Assembly (NCBI GenBank): GCA_026399025.1
Contig: JAPLRU010000096.1
Span: 1 to 33,589, forward strand
Source of the DNA: Methylobacter sp.
GTDB taxonomy: Bacteria; Pseudomonadota; Gammaproteobacteria; Methylococcales; Methylomonadaceae
Length of the DNA: 33,589 nucleotides
Reading direction: 5' to 3'
The notes beneath the pieces were generated by a model that was not told the origin of the DNA, searched no databases, and saw only the letters and a list, made by a program, of their open reading frames with translations. Positions 24,852-33,455 of the stretch are shown here, in pieces (positions within the stretch are counted from its first letter, which is position 1; every line of letters begins with the position of its first letter). Position numbers and translations under genes: made by a program.

Positions 24852-25778
24852 TTAAGGTCTACCGTCCAGTTCTACGCCTTCTTTTACCGGGATCATCAAA
24901 TCCTCGGCGCTGATGCCCAACAGTAAAGCCGCCGGACTGGCGATAAAAATAGAGGAATAAGTGCCGAAAAAGACGCCGAACAGCAGTACGACGGAAAAAT
25001 TATGAATGACTTCCCCGCCCAGAAAGAACAACGAAACCAACACCAACAGCACTGTCAATGAGGTCATGATGGTACGGCTTAAGGTGACATTGACCGAAAT
25101 GTTCATGATTTCTTCGGTCGATTTATTTCTTAGTTCCCGAAAATTTTCGCGGATACGGTCATACACCACGATGGTGTCATTCAAGGAATAACCGATCAGC
25201 GCCAGAACCGCAGCCAATACCGTCAGATCGAACTCCAGCCCTAACACCGAAAACAATCCCAGCGTAACAATCACATCATGTAAAGTCGCAATGATCGCAC
25301 CGACAGAGAACTTCCATTCAAAACGCCAAGCCACATAAATCAAGATGCAGATCGTGGAATACAATAACGCCAAAAAGCCGTCTTCAGCCAGATCGTCGCC
25401 GACTTGAGGACCGACATATTCGACGCGTCGCACACTGGCCGGTTCCGCGCTATTTTTGTTAATCGCGTCAAGGACCTTAGCGCTTAACTCGACGCTGCTG
25501 ACCCCTTCTTGCGGTTTCAGGCGAATCAGGACGTCTTTTGCGGTACCGAAATTTTGCACCGTGGCATCGTTAAAACCCTCGGTATCCAAGGTATGACGCA
25601 GCACGTTTAAATCGGCTGTTTTTTGATAGCCCACTTCAATCAATGTACCGCCAGTAAAATCGATACCCATTTGCAAACCGCGTACAGCCAGCGATCCTAT
25701 CGAAATAAGCGTCAGCACCGTGGAAAATATCAGCGCTATATTTCGGTTACCGATAAAATTTATATCTTTTTTAAACAT
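24852..25778 (-). CDS. secF: Protein translocase accessory subunit SecF
   Basis: Inner-membrane partner of SecD in the SecDF complex that uses proton motive force to complete export. 308 residues (E. coli 323). TM1 at about 15-34, then GIDFTGGTLIEVGYQ, the characteristic DFTGG motif, the periplasmic domain, and five more transmembrane segments in the second half, with LALIGYSLNDTIVVYDRIRE the family signature. Follows secD after 56 bases that contain a small GCCGG/CCGGC hairpin. Confidence 0.97.
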   Translation of the reverse strand: MFKKDINFIGNRNIALIFSTVLTLISIGSLAVRGLQMGIDFTGGTLIEVGYQKTADLNVLRHTLDTEGFNDATVQNFGTAKDVLIRLKPQEGVSSVELSAKVLDAINKNSAEPASVRRVEYVGPQVGDDLAEDGFLALLYSTICILIYVAWRFEWKFSVGAIIATLHDVIVTLGLFSVLGLEFDLTVLAAVLALIGYSLNDTIVVYDRIRENFRELRNKSTEEIMNISVNVTLSRTIMTSLTVLLVLVSLFFLGGEVIHNFSVVLLFGVFFGTYSSIFIASPAALLLGISAEDLMIPVKEGVELDGRP

Positions 25779-25803
25779 ATTTAATCTTCTATGTAAAAGT
25801 CAT

Positions 25804-25828
25804 GTAGGCCGGATTTGCTCAACCCGGC
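25804..25828. repeat. Small hairpin between secD and secF
   Basis: GCCGG (25808-25812) pairs with CCGGC (25824-25828) in a GTAGGCCGGATT/AACCCGGC unit; TTCCGGCCTACA at about 281-292 is the complement of its first half. It may affect mRNA processing between secD and secF. Confidence 0.4.
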
Positions 25829-25834
25829 ATTTTA

Positions 25835-27682
25835 CTAAATAGATAATTTCTCAACCCTGCGGTTACCGTATATCCAGTTAATCACCATCCGCGTACCGGC
25901 AATAGCGGTAAACATCGAGGACAATATCCCGATAATCAGCGTCACCGCAAAACCTTTAACCGAACCGGTGCCGTAAGCAAACAACACCACCGCCACGACA
26001 AGGTTGGTAAAGTGCGAGTCCAAAATAGTCGCAAAAGCTTTCTCATAGCCGATAAAGATAGCCGATTGCGGCGTATGACCGTTTTTAAGCTCCTCTTTAA
26101 TCCGCTCGAAGATCAATACGTTAGCATCAACCGACATACCCACGGTCAAAATAATCCCGGCAATGCCCGGCAAGGTTAAGGTGGCTTGCAACATCGACAA
26201 AATCGCCACCACAATCACCACGTTAAACGCCAGCGCAAAGTTGGCGATCATGCCGAAGATCCGGTAATAAACCGCCATAAACAGCACAACCAAAGCAAAG
26301 CCCACCACAAAAGACAACATGCCTTTATTAATATTGTCCTGGCCTAAACTTGGCCCAACGGTACGTTCTTCAACGATGTCAACGGGAGCCGCTAATGCTC
26401 CGGCTCTTAACAACAACGATAAATTACGCGCTTCTTGAGGGCTGTCTAAACCGGTGGTTTGGAAGCGATGACTGAACACGCCCTGAATAGTCGCTACGTT
26501 AATGACTTTTTCAACTTTTTCTTTATGCCGGACTTTTTGACCGTCCACCACTTTGGTTTCAACTTTATATTCGATGAACACCACCGCCATCGGCTTGCCG
26601 ACATTAGCTTGGGTCAATTTACCCATTTTGGCCGCACCGACGCCGTTCAGGGAAATGTTCACCGAGGGTCTGCCGTCCTGATCAACGCCGGAAGAAGCAT
26701 CGACAATTTGGTCGCCGGTTACGATCACCCGACGGTCCAACAAAATCGGATTACCGTTACGCTCGGTGTATAAACGACTGCCGACCGGAACATGGCCTTC
26801 AACCGCTTTTTGCACATCGTGTTCCACATCAACCAAGCGATATTCCAGCGTCGCCGTGGTGCCCAAAATTTCCTTGGCGCGAGTGGTGTCCTGTACGCCG
26901 GGCAATTGCACCATGATACGGTTTTCGCCTTGTTGCTGAATCACCGGCTCGGCAACGCCTAGTTCATTAACGCGATTACGCAAAGTCGTCATATTCTGCG
27001 CGACGGCGAATTTTTTAATGTCGCGCACTTCTTTTTCAGACAATTTCAACCAGACTTGGTCCTGCTCTTTAGGCTCGGTGACATCCAGCGTGCGGAAATC
27101 CTTACCCAACAGCGTCAACAACGCAGGCTTGTCATCAGCCGAGTTCAGCTTAACTTTAATAAACCCACTGTCTTTGGAAACCGATTGATAACGTAGTTTT
27201 TCGTTTCTTAAGGCCAGACGCACATCATCGTTGTAACGGTCTTCCGCTTGCTTAACTGCGGCATCCATGTCCACTTCCAGCAGAAAATGCACCCCGCCGC
27301 GCAAATCCAGACCCAAGTACATCGCATCTGCACCCAAAGATCTTAACCATGGCGGTGTGGTCGGCGCCAGATTTAACGCAACGTTATAATCGTCGCCCAT
27401 TTTATCCCTGAGCAAATCCGCGACTTTGAGCTGATCGTCGGCGCTGTTAAACCGGGCTAAAATGAGGCCGTCTTTAAATTCAAACGCCTTGATAGTAACG
27501 CTCGCGGTTTTAATGGCCGACTCGACCTGATTGGCCTGATCCTGCGTTAATTTTGCAGGATGGGTCGATGACACCTGAACCGAAGGATCGTCGCCGTACA
27601 AATTCGGCAACGCGTAAATAATCCCGATTGCAAAGACAATCAGAACCAATAGATTTTTCCAAAGTGGATAATGGTTTTGCAT
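25835..27682 (-). CDS. secD: Protein translocase accessory subunit SecD
   Basis: 615 residues, the same as E. coli SecD. One N-terminal transmembrane helix (LLVLIVFAIGIIYALP, about 11-26), GLDLRGGVHFLLEVD (the DLRGG motif, about 124-138), a large periplasmic domain, then five transmembrane helices from about residue 450 containing AGIILTVGMSVDANVLIFER, the family signature with conserved Asp. ATG 27682 is preceded by a spacer containing a GC-rich palindrome. Order yajC-secD-secF is standard. Confidence 0.98.
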   Translation of the reverse strand: MQNHYPLWKNLLVLIVFAIGIIYALPNLYGDDPSVQVSSTHPAKLTQDQANQVESAIKTASVTIKAFEFKDGLILARFNSADDQLKVADLLRDKMGDDYNVALNLAPTTPPWLRSLGADAMYLGLDLRGGVHFLLEVDMDAAVKQAEDRYNDDVRLALRNEKLRYQSVSKDSGFIKVKLNSADDKPALLTLLGKDFRTLDVTEPKEQDQVWLKLSEKEVRDIKKFAVAQNMTTLRNRVNELGVAEPVIQQQGENRIMVQLPGVQDTTRAKEILGTTATLEYRLVDVEHDVQKAVEGHVPVGSRLYTERNGNPILLDRRVIVTGDQIVDASSGVDQDGRPSVNISLNGVGAAKMGKLTQANVGKPMAVVFIEYKVETKVVDGQKVRHKEKVEKVINVATIQGVFSHRFQTTGLDSPQEARNLSLLLRAGALAAPVDIVEERTVGPSLGQDNINKGMLSFVVGFALVVLFMAVYYRIFGMIANFALAFNVVIVVAILSMLQATLTLPGIAGIILTVGMSVDANVLIFERIKEELKNGHTPQSAIFIGYEKAFATILDSHFTNLVVAVVLFAYGTGSVKGFAVTLIIGILSSMFTAIAGTRMVINWIYGNRRVEKLSI

Positions 27683-27720
27683 GTGTTATTCCAAACAATT
27701 CAACTATGTCGTAGAGACGT

Positions 27721-27778
27721 TGTGGGCGCGACAAATTCGCGCTTTTTAACCTACTGCGCGAGTCAATTCGCGCCCACA
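27721..27778. repeat. REP-like palindrome between yajC and secD
   Basis: Arms TGTGGGCGCGACAAATTCGC and the complement of GAGTCAATTCGCGCCCACA pair imperfectly around a short AT-rich loop. Likely a REP-type unit that could influence mRNA stability between yajC and secD. Confidence 0.6.
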
Positions 27779-27781
27779 GTA

Positions 27782-28132
27782 TTAAACTTTAGCGACTTTT
27801 CGAGTGATCGCTTTGTAAGTTCCCTTAGGCATCATGCTTTCGATATTATGACGTTGCACTTGAATAAAGGTATTGTCGCAAATTTCCAGCTTAACGAAAT
27901 TATCATCCAGATCAACGACTTTTCCCAAAATCCCGCCGGAAGTGACGACTTCGGAGCCTTTGGTCATCGCCGCGATCATTTGTTTTTTCTCTTTGGCGCG
28001 TTTGGATTGCGGACGCAAAAATAAAAAGTAAAAAAACACCAGTATGCCCAATGGAAACAGCATACCTTCAATACCGGGTTGTTGAGTGGCGGGAGCCGCG
28101 GCGGCTACAGCATCGGAAATTAAAAAACTCAT
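27782..28132 (-). CDS. yajC: Sec translocon accessory protein YajC
   Basis: A 116-residue single-pass membrane protein of the SecDF-YajC complex. The transmembrane segment is MLFPLGILVFFYFLFLRP (about 24-41), then the basic KRAKEKKQM stretch and the conserved cytosolic motif GSEVVTSGGILGKVVDLDD. E. coli YajC has 110 residues. Lies 58 bases after tgt and is probably in the same transcript. Confidence 0.97.
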   Translation of the reverse strand: MSFLISDAVAAAAPATQQPGIEGMLFPLGILVFFYFLFLRPQSKRAKEKKQMIAAMTKGSEVVTSGGILGKVVDLDDNFVKLEICDNTFIQVQRHNIESMMPKGTYKAITRKVAKV

Positions 28133-28190
28133 GGTTATCCTCGGGGGTTATTATTATTTAAAAAAGCATCGTACTTAAAAAAGTTCGCCA

Positions 28191-29312
<1,122 letters not shown>

Positions 29313-29337
29313 TTATGAGTACAAGGTAAGGCCGGCG

Positions 29338-29366
29338 ATTATCCAGACTTTTTAATTCAATGTACA
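29338..29366 (-). promoter_or_regulatory. Possible promoter for the tgt-yajC-secDF operon
   Basis: On the minus strand, GATAAT (29338-29343) and TGTACA (29361-29366) lie 17 bases apart, each with partial consensus match. It is the best candidate in the 120 bases before tgt but not strong. Confidence 0.3.
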
Positions 29367-29422
29367 TGTGAACAATTAAAGTCGCGTGGATACACATCGG
29401 ATAGATAATAAGGACTTGCCCA

Positions 29423-29530
29423 CTATAAGGCGGCGCCGAAGGGGATAATGACGGCCAAACCGTGGGCAATGCCGACGATAGCAGCGGATATAGCGGGTTT
29501 TCGCCGGTTGTTATAGTTGGGAATAAGCAT
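29423..29530 (-). CDS. Possible 35-residue membrane peptide upstream of tgt
   Basis: A short frame from ATG 29530 to TAG 29423 encodes a peptide beginning MLIPNYNNRRKP, followed by a 23-residue hydrophobic stretch (AISAAIVGIAHGLAVIIPFG and ending GAAL). The composition of a positive N-terminal segment then one membrane span fits a small membrane protein. No clear ribosome-binding site precedes it, and it matches nothing I recognise. It could also be the tail of a decayed gene. Read as a candidate only. Confidence 0.2.
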   Translation of the reverse strand: MLIPNYNNRRKPAISAAIVGIAHGLAVIIPFGAAL

Positions 29531-29603
29531 AATACACCAGCTTTGGTGAAAACTTTTACATGGCGGCGTCGAAATTGACAGCAACGTTCAGCTTAAATTA
29601 ATT

Positions 29604-29623
29604 GAGCACGATATATAATGCTC
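29604..29623 (+). promoter_or_regulatory. TATAAT within an inverted repeat
   Basis: A perfect -10 box TATAAT (29614-29619) lies within GAGCA-N10-TGCTC (29604-29608 and 29619-29623). No matching -35 was found at the right distance; TTGACA at 29575-29580 is too far upstream of it. It might serve the OmpA-like gene, with the repeat at 29633-29847 then in the leader. Confidence 0.3.
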
Positions 29624-29632
29624 GTATCGCTT

Positions 29633-29847
29633 TTATAGATACCTCAGTTGATAAAGCGACGCAAAGCCCTCTCCAGCGGGAGCGGGTTGGGTGAGGGGGA
29701 TTTAAAATAAGGAAAAATGCTTATTTATATCCCCTCATCCCAACCTTCTCGGCAACTGCTCCATGCGTTGCTCTACCTCCTCCATCCATGGAGTCGTCCC
29801 TGAGGGAGAAGGAGCAAATGTCACTCTATTAGCTGCGGACTCTATAA
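29633..29847 (+). repeat. Family B-type ends around a different interior, with family C inside
   Basis: The ends TTATAGATACCTCAGTTGAT (continuing AAAGCGAC) and, reversed, TTATAGAGTCCGCAGCTAAT (continuing AGAGTGAC) are about three-quarters identical to each other and resemble the family B ends. The interior is instead a GGGTTGGGTGAGGGGGA/TCCCCTCATCCCAACC palindrome. A 50-base family C unit splits its right arm at 29748-29797. Confidence 0.65.
29748..29797 (+). repeat. 50-bp mini-element (family C), second short copy
   Basis: Begins CTCGGCAACTGCTCC and ends CATGGAGTCGT. Flanking sequences CAACCTT and CCCTGAGGGAGAAGG would join to the usual CAACCTTCTCCCTGAGGGAG palindrome if it were removed, so it appears to be an insertion in that repeat. 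Confidence 0.6.
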
Positions 29848-29910
29848 CATCAAGAGCGCTTGAGTCGGCTCCAGCAGGAGCCTCATACCAACAACCTAAG
29901 GTTATTTCCA

Positions 29911-30831
29911 ATGAAAAAGAAACTATTGACGATAGGCATAAGTTCAGTCCTATTGACTGCTTGTGTCACCGACCCTTACACAGGCCAATCCGGCCTCGGA
30001 AAAGCGGCTATAGGCGGCGGCTTGGGCGCCGCGGTCGGTGCCGGCGCAGGAACGTTATTCGGCGGCAACGATCTCAAGAATGCCGGACTGGGCGCTCTAG
30101 CCGGCGGCGTTCTCGGCGCGGCTGTGGGTGCTTACATGGATCATCAGCAACAAGAAATGCAGCAGTCGTTGCAAGGCACCGGTATCGAGGTGCAAAGAAC
30201 GGCGGAAAATACGCTTAATTTGACCATGCCGAGCAGCGTCACTTTTGCGTTCGATTCGGCCGATTTAACCTCGCAAGCGCAAAGCGCTTTAGACTCTGTC
30301 GCGACGGTGTTAAATCAATATCCGGACTCGACCATCAATGTCACCGGACATACCGATGATGTCGGCTCGGACAGTTACAACCAAATGCTGTCCGAACGGC
30401 GCGCGGCCAGTGTTTCGGGTTACTTGGCCCAACATGGCGTCAACTTTTCCCGCCTCAGCCAGCAGGGCATGGGCGAGAAAATGCCGAAACTGCCTAATGT
30501 GAACGATGCGAATCGGGGCCAGAATCGTCGCGTGGAATTAGCGATTGTTGCTAATAAAAATGCGGGAGCACAGCAAGGGACTTCTCAACAACAAGGCTAT
30601 CCACAGCAACAAGGCTACCCGCAACAACAAGGCTATCCGCAGCAGCAAGGCTATCCACAGCAACAAGGTTATCCGCAACAACAAGGTTATCCGCAACAAC
30701 AAGGTTATCCGCAACAACAAGGCTATCCGCAACAACAAGGTTATCCGCAACAACAAGGTTATCCGCAACAACAAGGTTACCCGCAACAACAAGGTTATCC
30801 TCAACAGCAACAATATAATTATCCTCAATAA
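29911..30831 (+). CDS. OmpA-family lipoprotein with QQQGYP repeat tail
   Basis: A 306-residue predicted lipoprotein. The signal peptide MKKKLLTIGISSVLLTAC ends in a lipobox with Cys18. A glycine-zipper segment (GGGLGAAVGAGAGTLFGG and GALAGGVLGAAVGAY, about 35-80) precedes an OmpA-C peptidoglycan-binding domain (about 110-218) with TGHTDDVGSDSYNQMLSERR and NRRVEL. Residues about 226-298 are 12 copies of a QQQGYP hexamer, ending QQYNYPQ. Overall it resembles the YiaD/Pal group of peptidoglycan-linked lipoproteins, with an added repeat tail. ATG 29911 is chosen over an in-frame upstream start because it begins the signal peptide and has AAGG upstream. Followed after 5 bases by thiD, an unusual neighbour. 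Confidence 0.9.
   Translation: MKKKLLTIGISSVLLTACVTDPYTGQSGLGKAAIGGGLGAAVGAGAGTLFGGNDLKNAGLGALAGGVLGAAVGAYMDHQQQEMQQSLQGTGIEVQRTAENTLNLTMPSSVTFAFDSADLTSQAQSALDSVATVLNQYPDSTINVTGHTDDVGSDSYNQMLSERRAASVSGYLAQHGVNFSRLSQQGMGEKMPKLPNVNDANRGQNRRVELAIVANKNAGAQQGTSQQQGYPQQQGYPQQQGYPQQQGYPQQQGYPQQQGYPQQQGYPQQQGYPQQQGYPQQQGYPQQQGYPQQQGYPQQQQYNYPQ
30586..30806 (+). repeat. In-frame tandem repeat, 12 units of 18 bp
   Basis: Units of the form CAACAAGGTTATCCGCAA recur every 18 bases, with the GGYTAYCC core at 30595, 30613 and so on to 30793. The central and later units are nearly identical, while the first four differ at third codon positions. Because 18 is a multiple of 3, gain or loss of units would change tail length without breaking the frame. 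Confidence 0.95.
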
Positions 30832-30836
30832 TCGCC

Positions 30837-31628
30837 ATGACCTTAACCCGCCCCGTTGTGCTTTCGTTTTCCGGCCATGATCCCAGCGGCGGCGCGGGGA
30901 TTCAAGCCGATATTGAGACTTTGGTCAGTCATCGCTGTCATGCCGCCGGCGTCATCACCGCCTTAACCGAACAGGACACCCGGAATGTAAAAAAGCTCAT
31001 TCCGCAAAGCCCTGAAAATATTATCAGCCAAGCCAATACCTTATTGGCCGACCTTCCGGTTAAGGCTTTTAAAATCGGCTTGATCGGCCATCATGAGACA
31101 GCCATCGCTATTCATGCGATATTAAAACAGCATCCGCTCATTCCGGTTATCTTGGACCCGGTATTGGCGGCCGGCGGAGGGACTGAACTGTCAAACGATC
31201 GGCTGATAGCAACGATTGTCGAATTATTGCTGCCTTGTACTACGGTATTAACACCCAACAGCGAAGAAGCGCGTAGATTGACAGGACTAACAGATCTTAA
31301 TGACTGCGGCTTGGCCTTGTTGGAAAAAGGCTGCGACTATGTGCTGATTACCGGCAGCCATGAAGCCACGCCTTCGGTCGGCAATCAGCTGTTTCATGAC
31401 CGGCGCCGTTGGGAAACTTATACTTGGGACAGATTGCCGTTCAGCTATCACGGTTCCGGCTGCACGCTGGCCGCCGGCATCGCCGCGTTGATCGCACATG
31501 GCCTGGAGCCGTTGCAAGCGGTCCTGGAGGCTCAGGAATATACCTGGAATTCGTTAAACACCGCTTACCGGCCGGGCCAAGGCCAGCACATTCCCAATCG
31601 ATTTTTCTGGATGGATGAAGACTCATGA
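30837..31628 (+). CDS. thiD: Hydroxymethylpyrimidine/phosphomethylpyrimidine kinase
   Basis: Thiamine pathway kinase phosphorylating HMP and HMP-phosphate; 263 residues, the usual length. Opens VVLSFSGHDPSGGAGIQADI, the substrate-binding segment of the ribokinase-like family. LDPVLAAGGGTELS and TPNSEEARRLTG are family motifs, and the catalytic GSGCTLAAGIAALIAHG lies near residue 204. Five bases separate it from the OmpA-like gene and it overlaps thiE by four (ATGA). No TPP riboswitch is visible upstream. Confidence 0.97.
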   Translation: MTLTRPVVLSFSGHDPSGGAGIQADIETLVSHRCHAAGVITALTEQDTRNVKKLIPQSPENIISQANTLLADLPVKAFKIGLIGHHETAIAIHAILKQHPLIPVILDPVLAAGGGTELSNDRLIATIVELLLPCTTVLTPNSEEARRLTGLTDLNDCGLALLEKGCDYVLITGSHEATPSVGNQLFHDRRRWETYTWDRLPFSYHGSGCTLAAGIAALIAHGLEPLQAVLEAQEYTWNSLNTAYRPGQGQHIPNRFFWMDEDS

Positions 31629-32242
31629 AGTTTCCCAGCAGCGGGCTTTACGCAATCACCCAGACTGAAAATAAATCGGCCGATACCGTGATTAACGAAG
31701 TTGAAGCGGCGATTAAAGGCGGCGCGGTCATTGTCCAATATCGGGACAAGCATCCGCAGGATGCCCCGTTTCTCGCGCGCGAGCTGGTTAAAGTCTGCCA
31801 CCGCCATAGCGTCCCGCTGTTGATTAACGATGACATCGAGCTTGCTGCGCTGGTTAATGCCGACGGCGTTCACCTCGGCAAAGAGGACGGCGCTGTAGCC
31901 CAAGCAAGAAAGCGCTTGGGCAACGCCGCCATTATCGGCGTTTCCTGCTATGACTCGGTCGAACAGGCCATAGCGGCCCAGAGCCAAGGTGCAACTTATG
32001 CGGCTTTCGGGCGATTCTTTCCTTCCAACTCAAAACCTCTGGCGGCGCCCGCCCATATTGAAACATTACGACAAGCAAAACTTAAGCTGACGATCCCGCT
32101 TGTTGCCATAGGCGGCATTTTGCCGGAAAACGGCGCGCAATTAGTCGCTGCCGGAGCCGATTTGTTGGCGGTTATCGGCGGACTATTCGAGCATCGGCCG
32201 GAACAGTCGGCTCGGGCTTACCAAGCTTTATTTAGCCGTTAA
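31625..32242 (+). CDS. thiE: Thiamine-phosphate synthase
   Basis: Couples HMP-PP with thiazole phosphate to give thiamine phosphate; 205 residues, a TIM barrel. Motifs: VIVQYRDKHPQDAPF, LLINDDIELAALVNADGVHL, AAFGRFFPSNSKPLA and IPLVAIGGILPENGAQLVAA. The ATG overlaps the thiD stop, so the two are translationally coupled. thiD-thiE adjacency is common. Confidence 0.97.
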   Translation: MKFPSSGLYAITQTENKSADTVINEVEAAIKGGAVIVQYRDKHPQDAPFLARELVKVCHRHSVPLLINDDIELAALVNADGVHLGKEDGAVAQARKRLGNAAIIGVSCYDSVEQAIAAQSQGATYAAFGRFFPSNSKPLAAPAHIETLRQAKLKLTIPLVAIGGILPENGAQLVAAGADLLAVIGGLFEHRPEQSARAYQALFSR

Positions 32243-32279
32243 ATGCTTGATTAAGTTCTCTAAAACATCATATAAGCCC

Positions 32280-33455
32280 ATGGAACTTATAAAGCACTTT
32301 GACTTTTATCAGTCATTAAAACCTTTTAAAGAATTTTCCGGAATTTCCGAAGATAAACTTTATCAAACCATTCCTGTTGACTGGGCCATTGTCATCACCG
32401 ATATTTTAGGCTCAACCCGTGCGGTCAACGAAGGACGTTATAAAGAAGTCAATCTGATCGGCGCAGCGACTATTTCCTGTTTTGTCAATCTGATCGGGAC
32501 TCATGATTTACCCTTTGTTTTTGGCGGGGACGGCGCCACGCTTTTAGTTCCCAATGCGGTGTTGCCTTTATTACTTGAGGAATTATTAAAGCTCAAGCGT
32601 CTGGCTCAAAAGCAATTTCATTTAGAGCTTCGTATCGGATATGTTGAAATTTCGACGCTTAAAGCATTAGGCCAGGAATTTAAAGTGGCGAAGTATGAAC
32701 TGAGTCCGGGCAATTTCTTGGCTCAATTTAAAGGCGGAGCGCTTTCTTTCGCGGAAAATTTAATTAAATTAAAAGATCCGAAGGTTCAGCTTTTAGAGGC
32801 CTCGGAAGGGGCAACGGACGCGCATTTACAAGGATTGTCGTGTCGACTGAAACCCTTAAAGTCCGTTCACGGCGAGATTCTTACGCTGTTATGCAAACCG
32901 CTTTCCGGAAAACAACCGGAAGCTGCCATTCAGGAGGTCTTAAGCCAACTTGCCGCTATTTTGAATGATGACTTTAATACGGCAACCCCGGTCACGACTG
33001 AAAACTTAAACTGGCCGATTCCGGCCGCTCATAATGACTATGAAAGCCAATTAAAGACAAAAACGCTTCCTTACTTTCTAAATTGGCTGACAACATTCCT
33101 CTATGCAACTATTTCTAATTTAAGCCTTAAATATGGTTTTAGAATCGGAAACTTTATTCCCGCCAACTATAAAGAAGAATTGAAGCTCAATTCGGATTTC
33201 AAAAAATTCGATGAGACTTTAAGAATGGTTTTAGATTGCACGCCACAGCAAATTGAGCGGATAAAAACAGTTTTAGAGGACTTAAAAAAACAAGGCCTTA
33301 TCAGTTACGGTATGCATGTTTCAAAGGAAGCGTTAATGACATGCGTTGTTTTATCTCCTACCGCCAACAAACACATTCATTTTATCGACGGCTCGGATGG
33401 AGGCTATACGATGGCTGCGGTTCAAATGAAAAAGCAATTACAAAGCCTCATTTAA
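32280..33455 (+). CDS. DUF3095 protein, possible class III cyclase-like fold
   Basis: A 391-residue protein from ATG 32280 (a TTG 33 bases upstream is possible, but the family-like start is MELIKHFDFYQSLKPF). I recognise the DUF3095 family from DWAIVITDILGSTRAVNEGR and VFGGDGATLLVPNAVL. The first motif resembles the metal-binding segment of class III nucleotidyl cyclases (Asp, then Gly-Ser-Thr), and the second resembles their GD segment. Whether it makes a cyclic nucleotide is unknown. The C-terminal third (about 270-391) is mostly helical with a conserved SYGMHVSKEALMTCVV patch and FIDGSDGGYTMA near the end. It lies 37 bases after thiE on the same strand, but its role there is unclear. Confidence 0.85.
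   Translation: MELIKHFDFYQSLKPFKEFSGISEDKLYQTIPVDWAIVITDILGSTRAVNEGRYKEVNLIGAATISCFVNLIGTHDLPFVFGGDGATLLVPNAVLPLLLEELLKLKRLAQKQFHLELRIGYVEISTLKALGQEFKVAKYELSPGNFLAQFKGGALSFAENLIKLKDPKVQLLEASEGATDAHLQGLSCRLKPLKSVHGEILTLLCKPLSGKQPEAAIQEVLSQLAAILNDDFNTATPVTTENLNWPIPAAHNDYESQLKTKTLPYFLNWLTTFLYATISNLSLKYGFRIGNFIPANYKEELKLNSDFKKFDETLRMVLDCTPQQIERIKTVLEDLKKQGLISYGMHVSKEALMTCVVLSPTANKHIHFIDGSDGGYTMAAVQMKKQLQSLI

Noticed and set aside
29575..29580. Consensus TTGACA as a -35 for the OmpA-like gene
   Set aside because: The only good -10 (29614-29619) is 33 bases away, too far; at 17 bases the -10 is poor.
30586..30806. CRISPR-like array
   Set aside because: The repeats are contiguous without spacers and are in frame within a lipoprotein gene.
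30538..30880. Open frames in other phases and on the minus strand over the 18-bp repeats
   Set aside because: They are periodic by-products of the tandem array and have no independent support.
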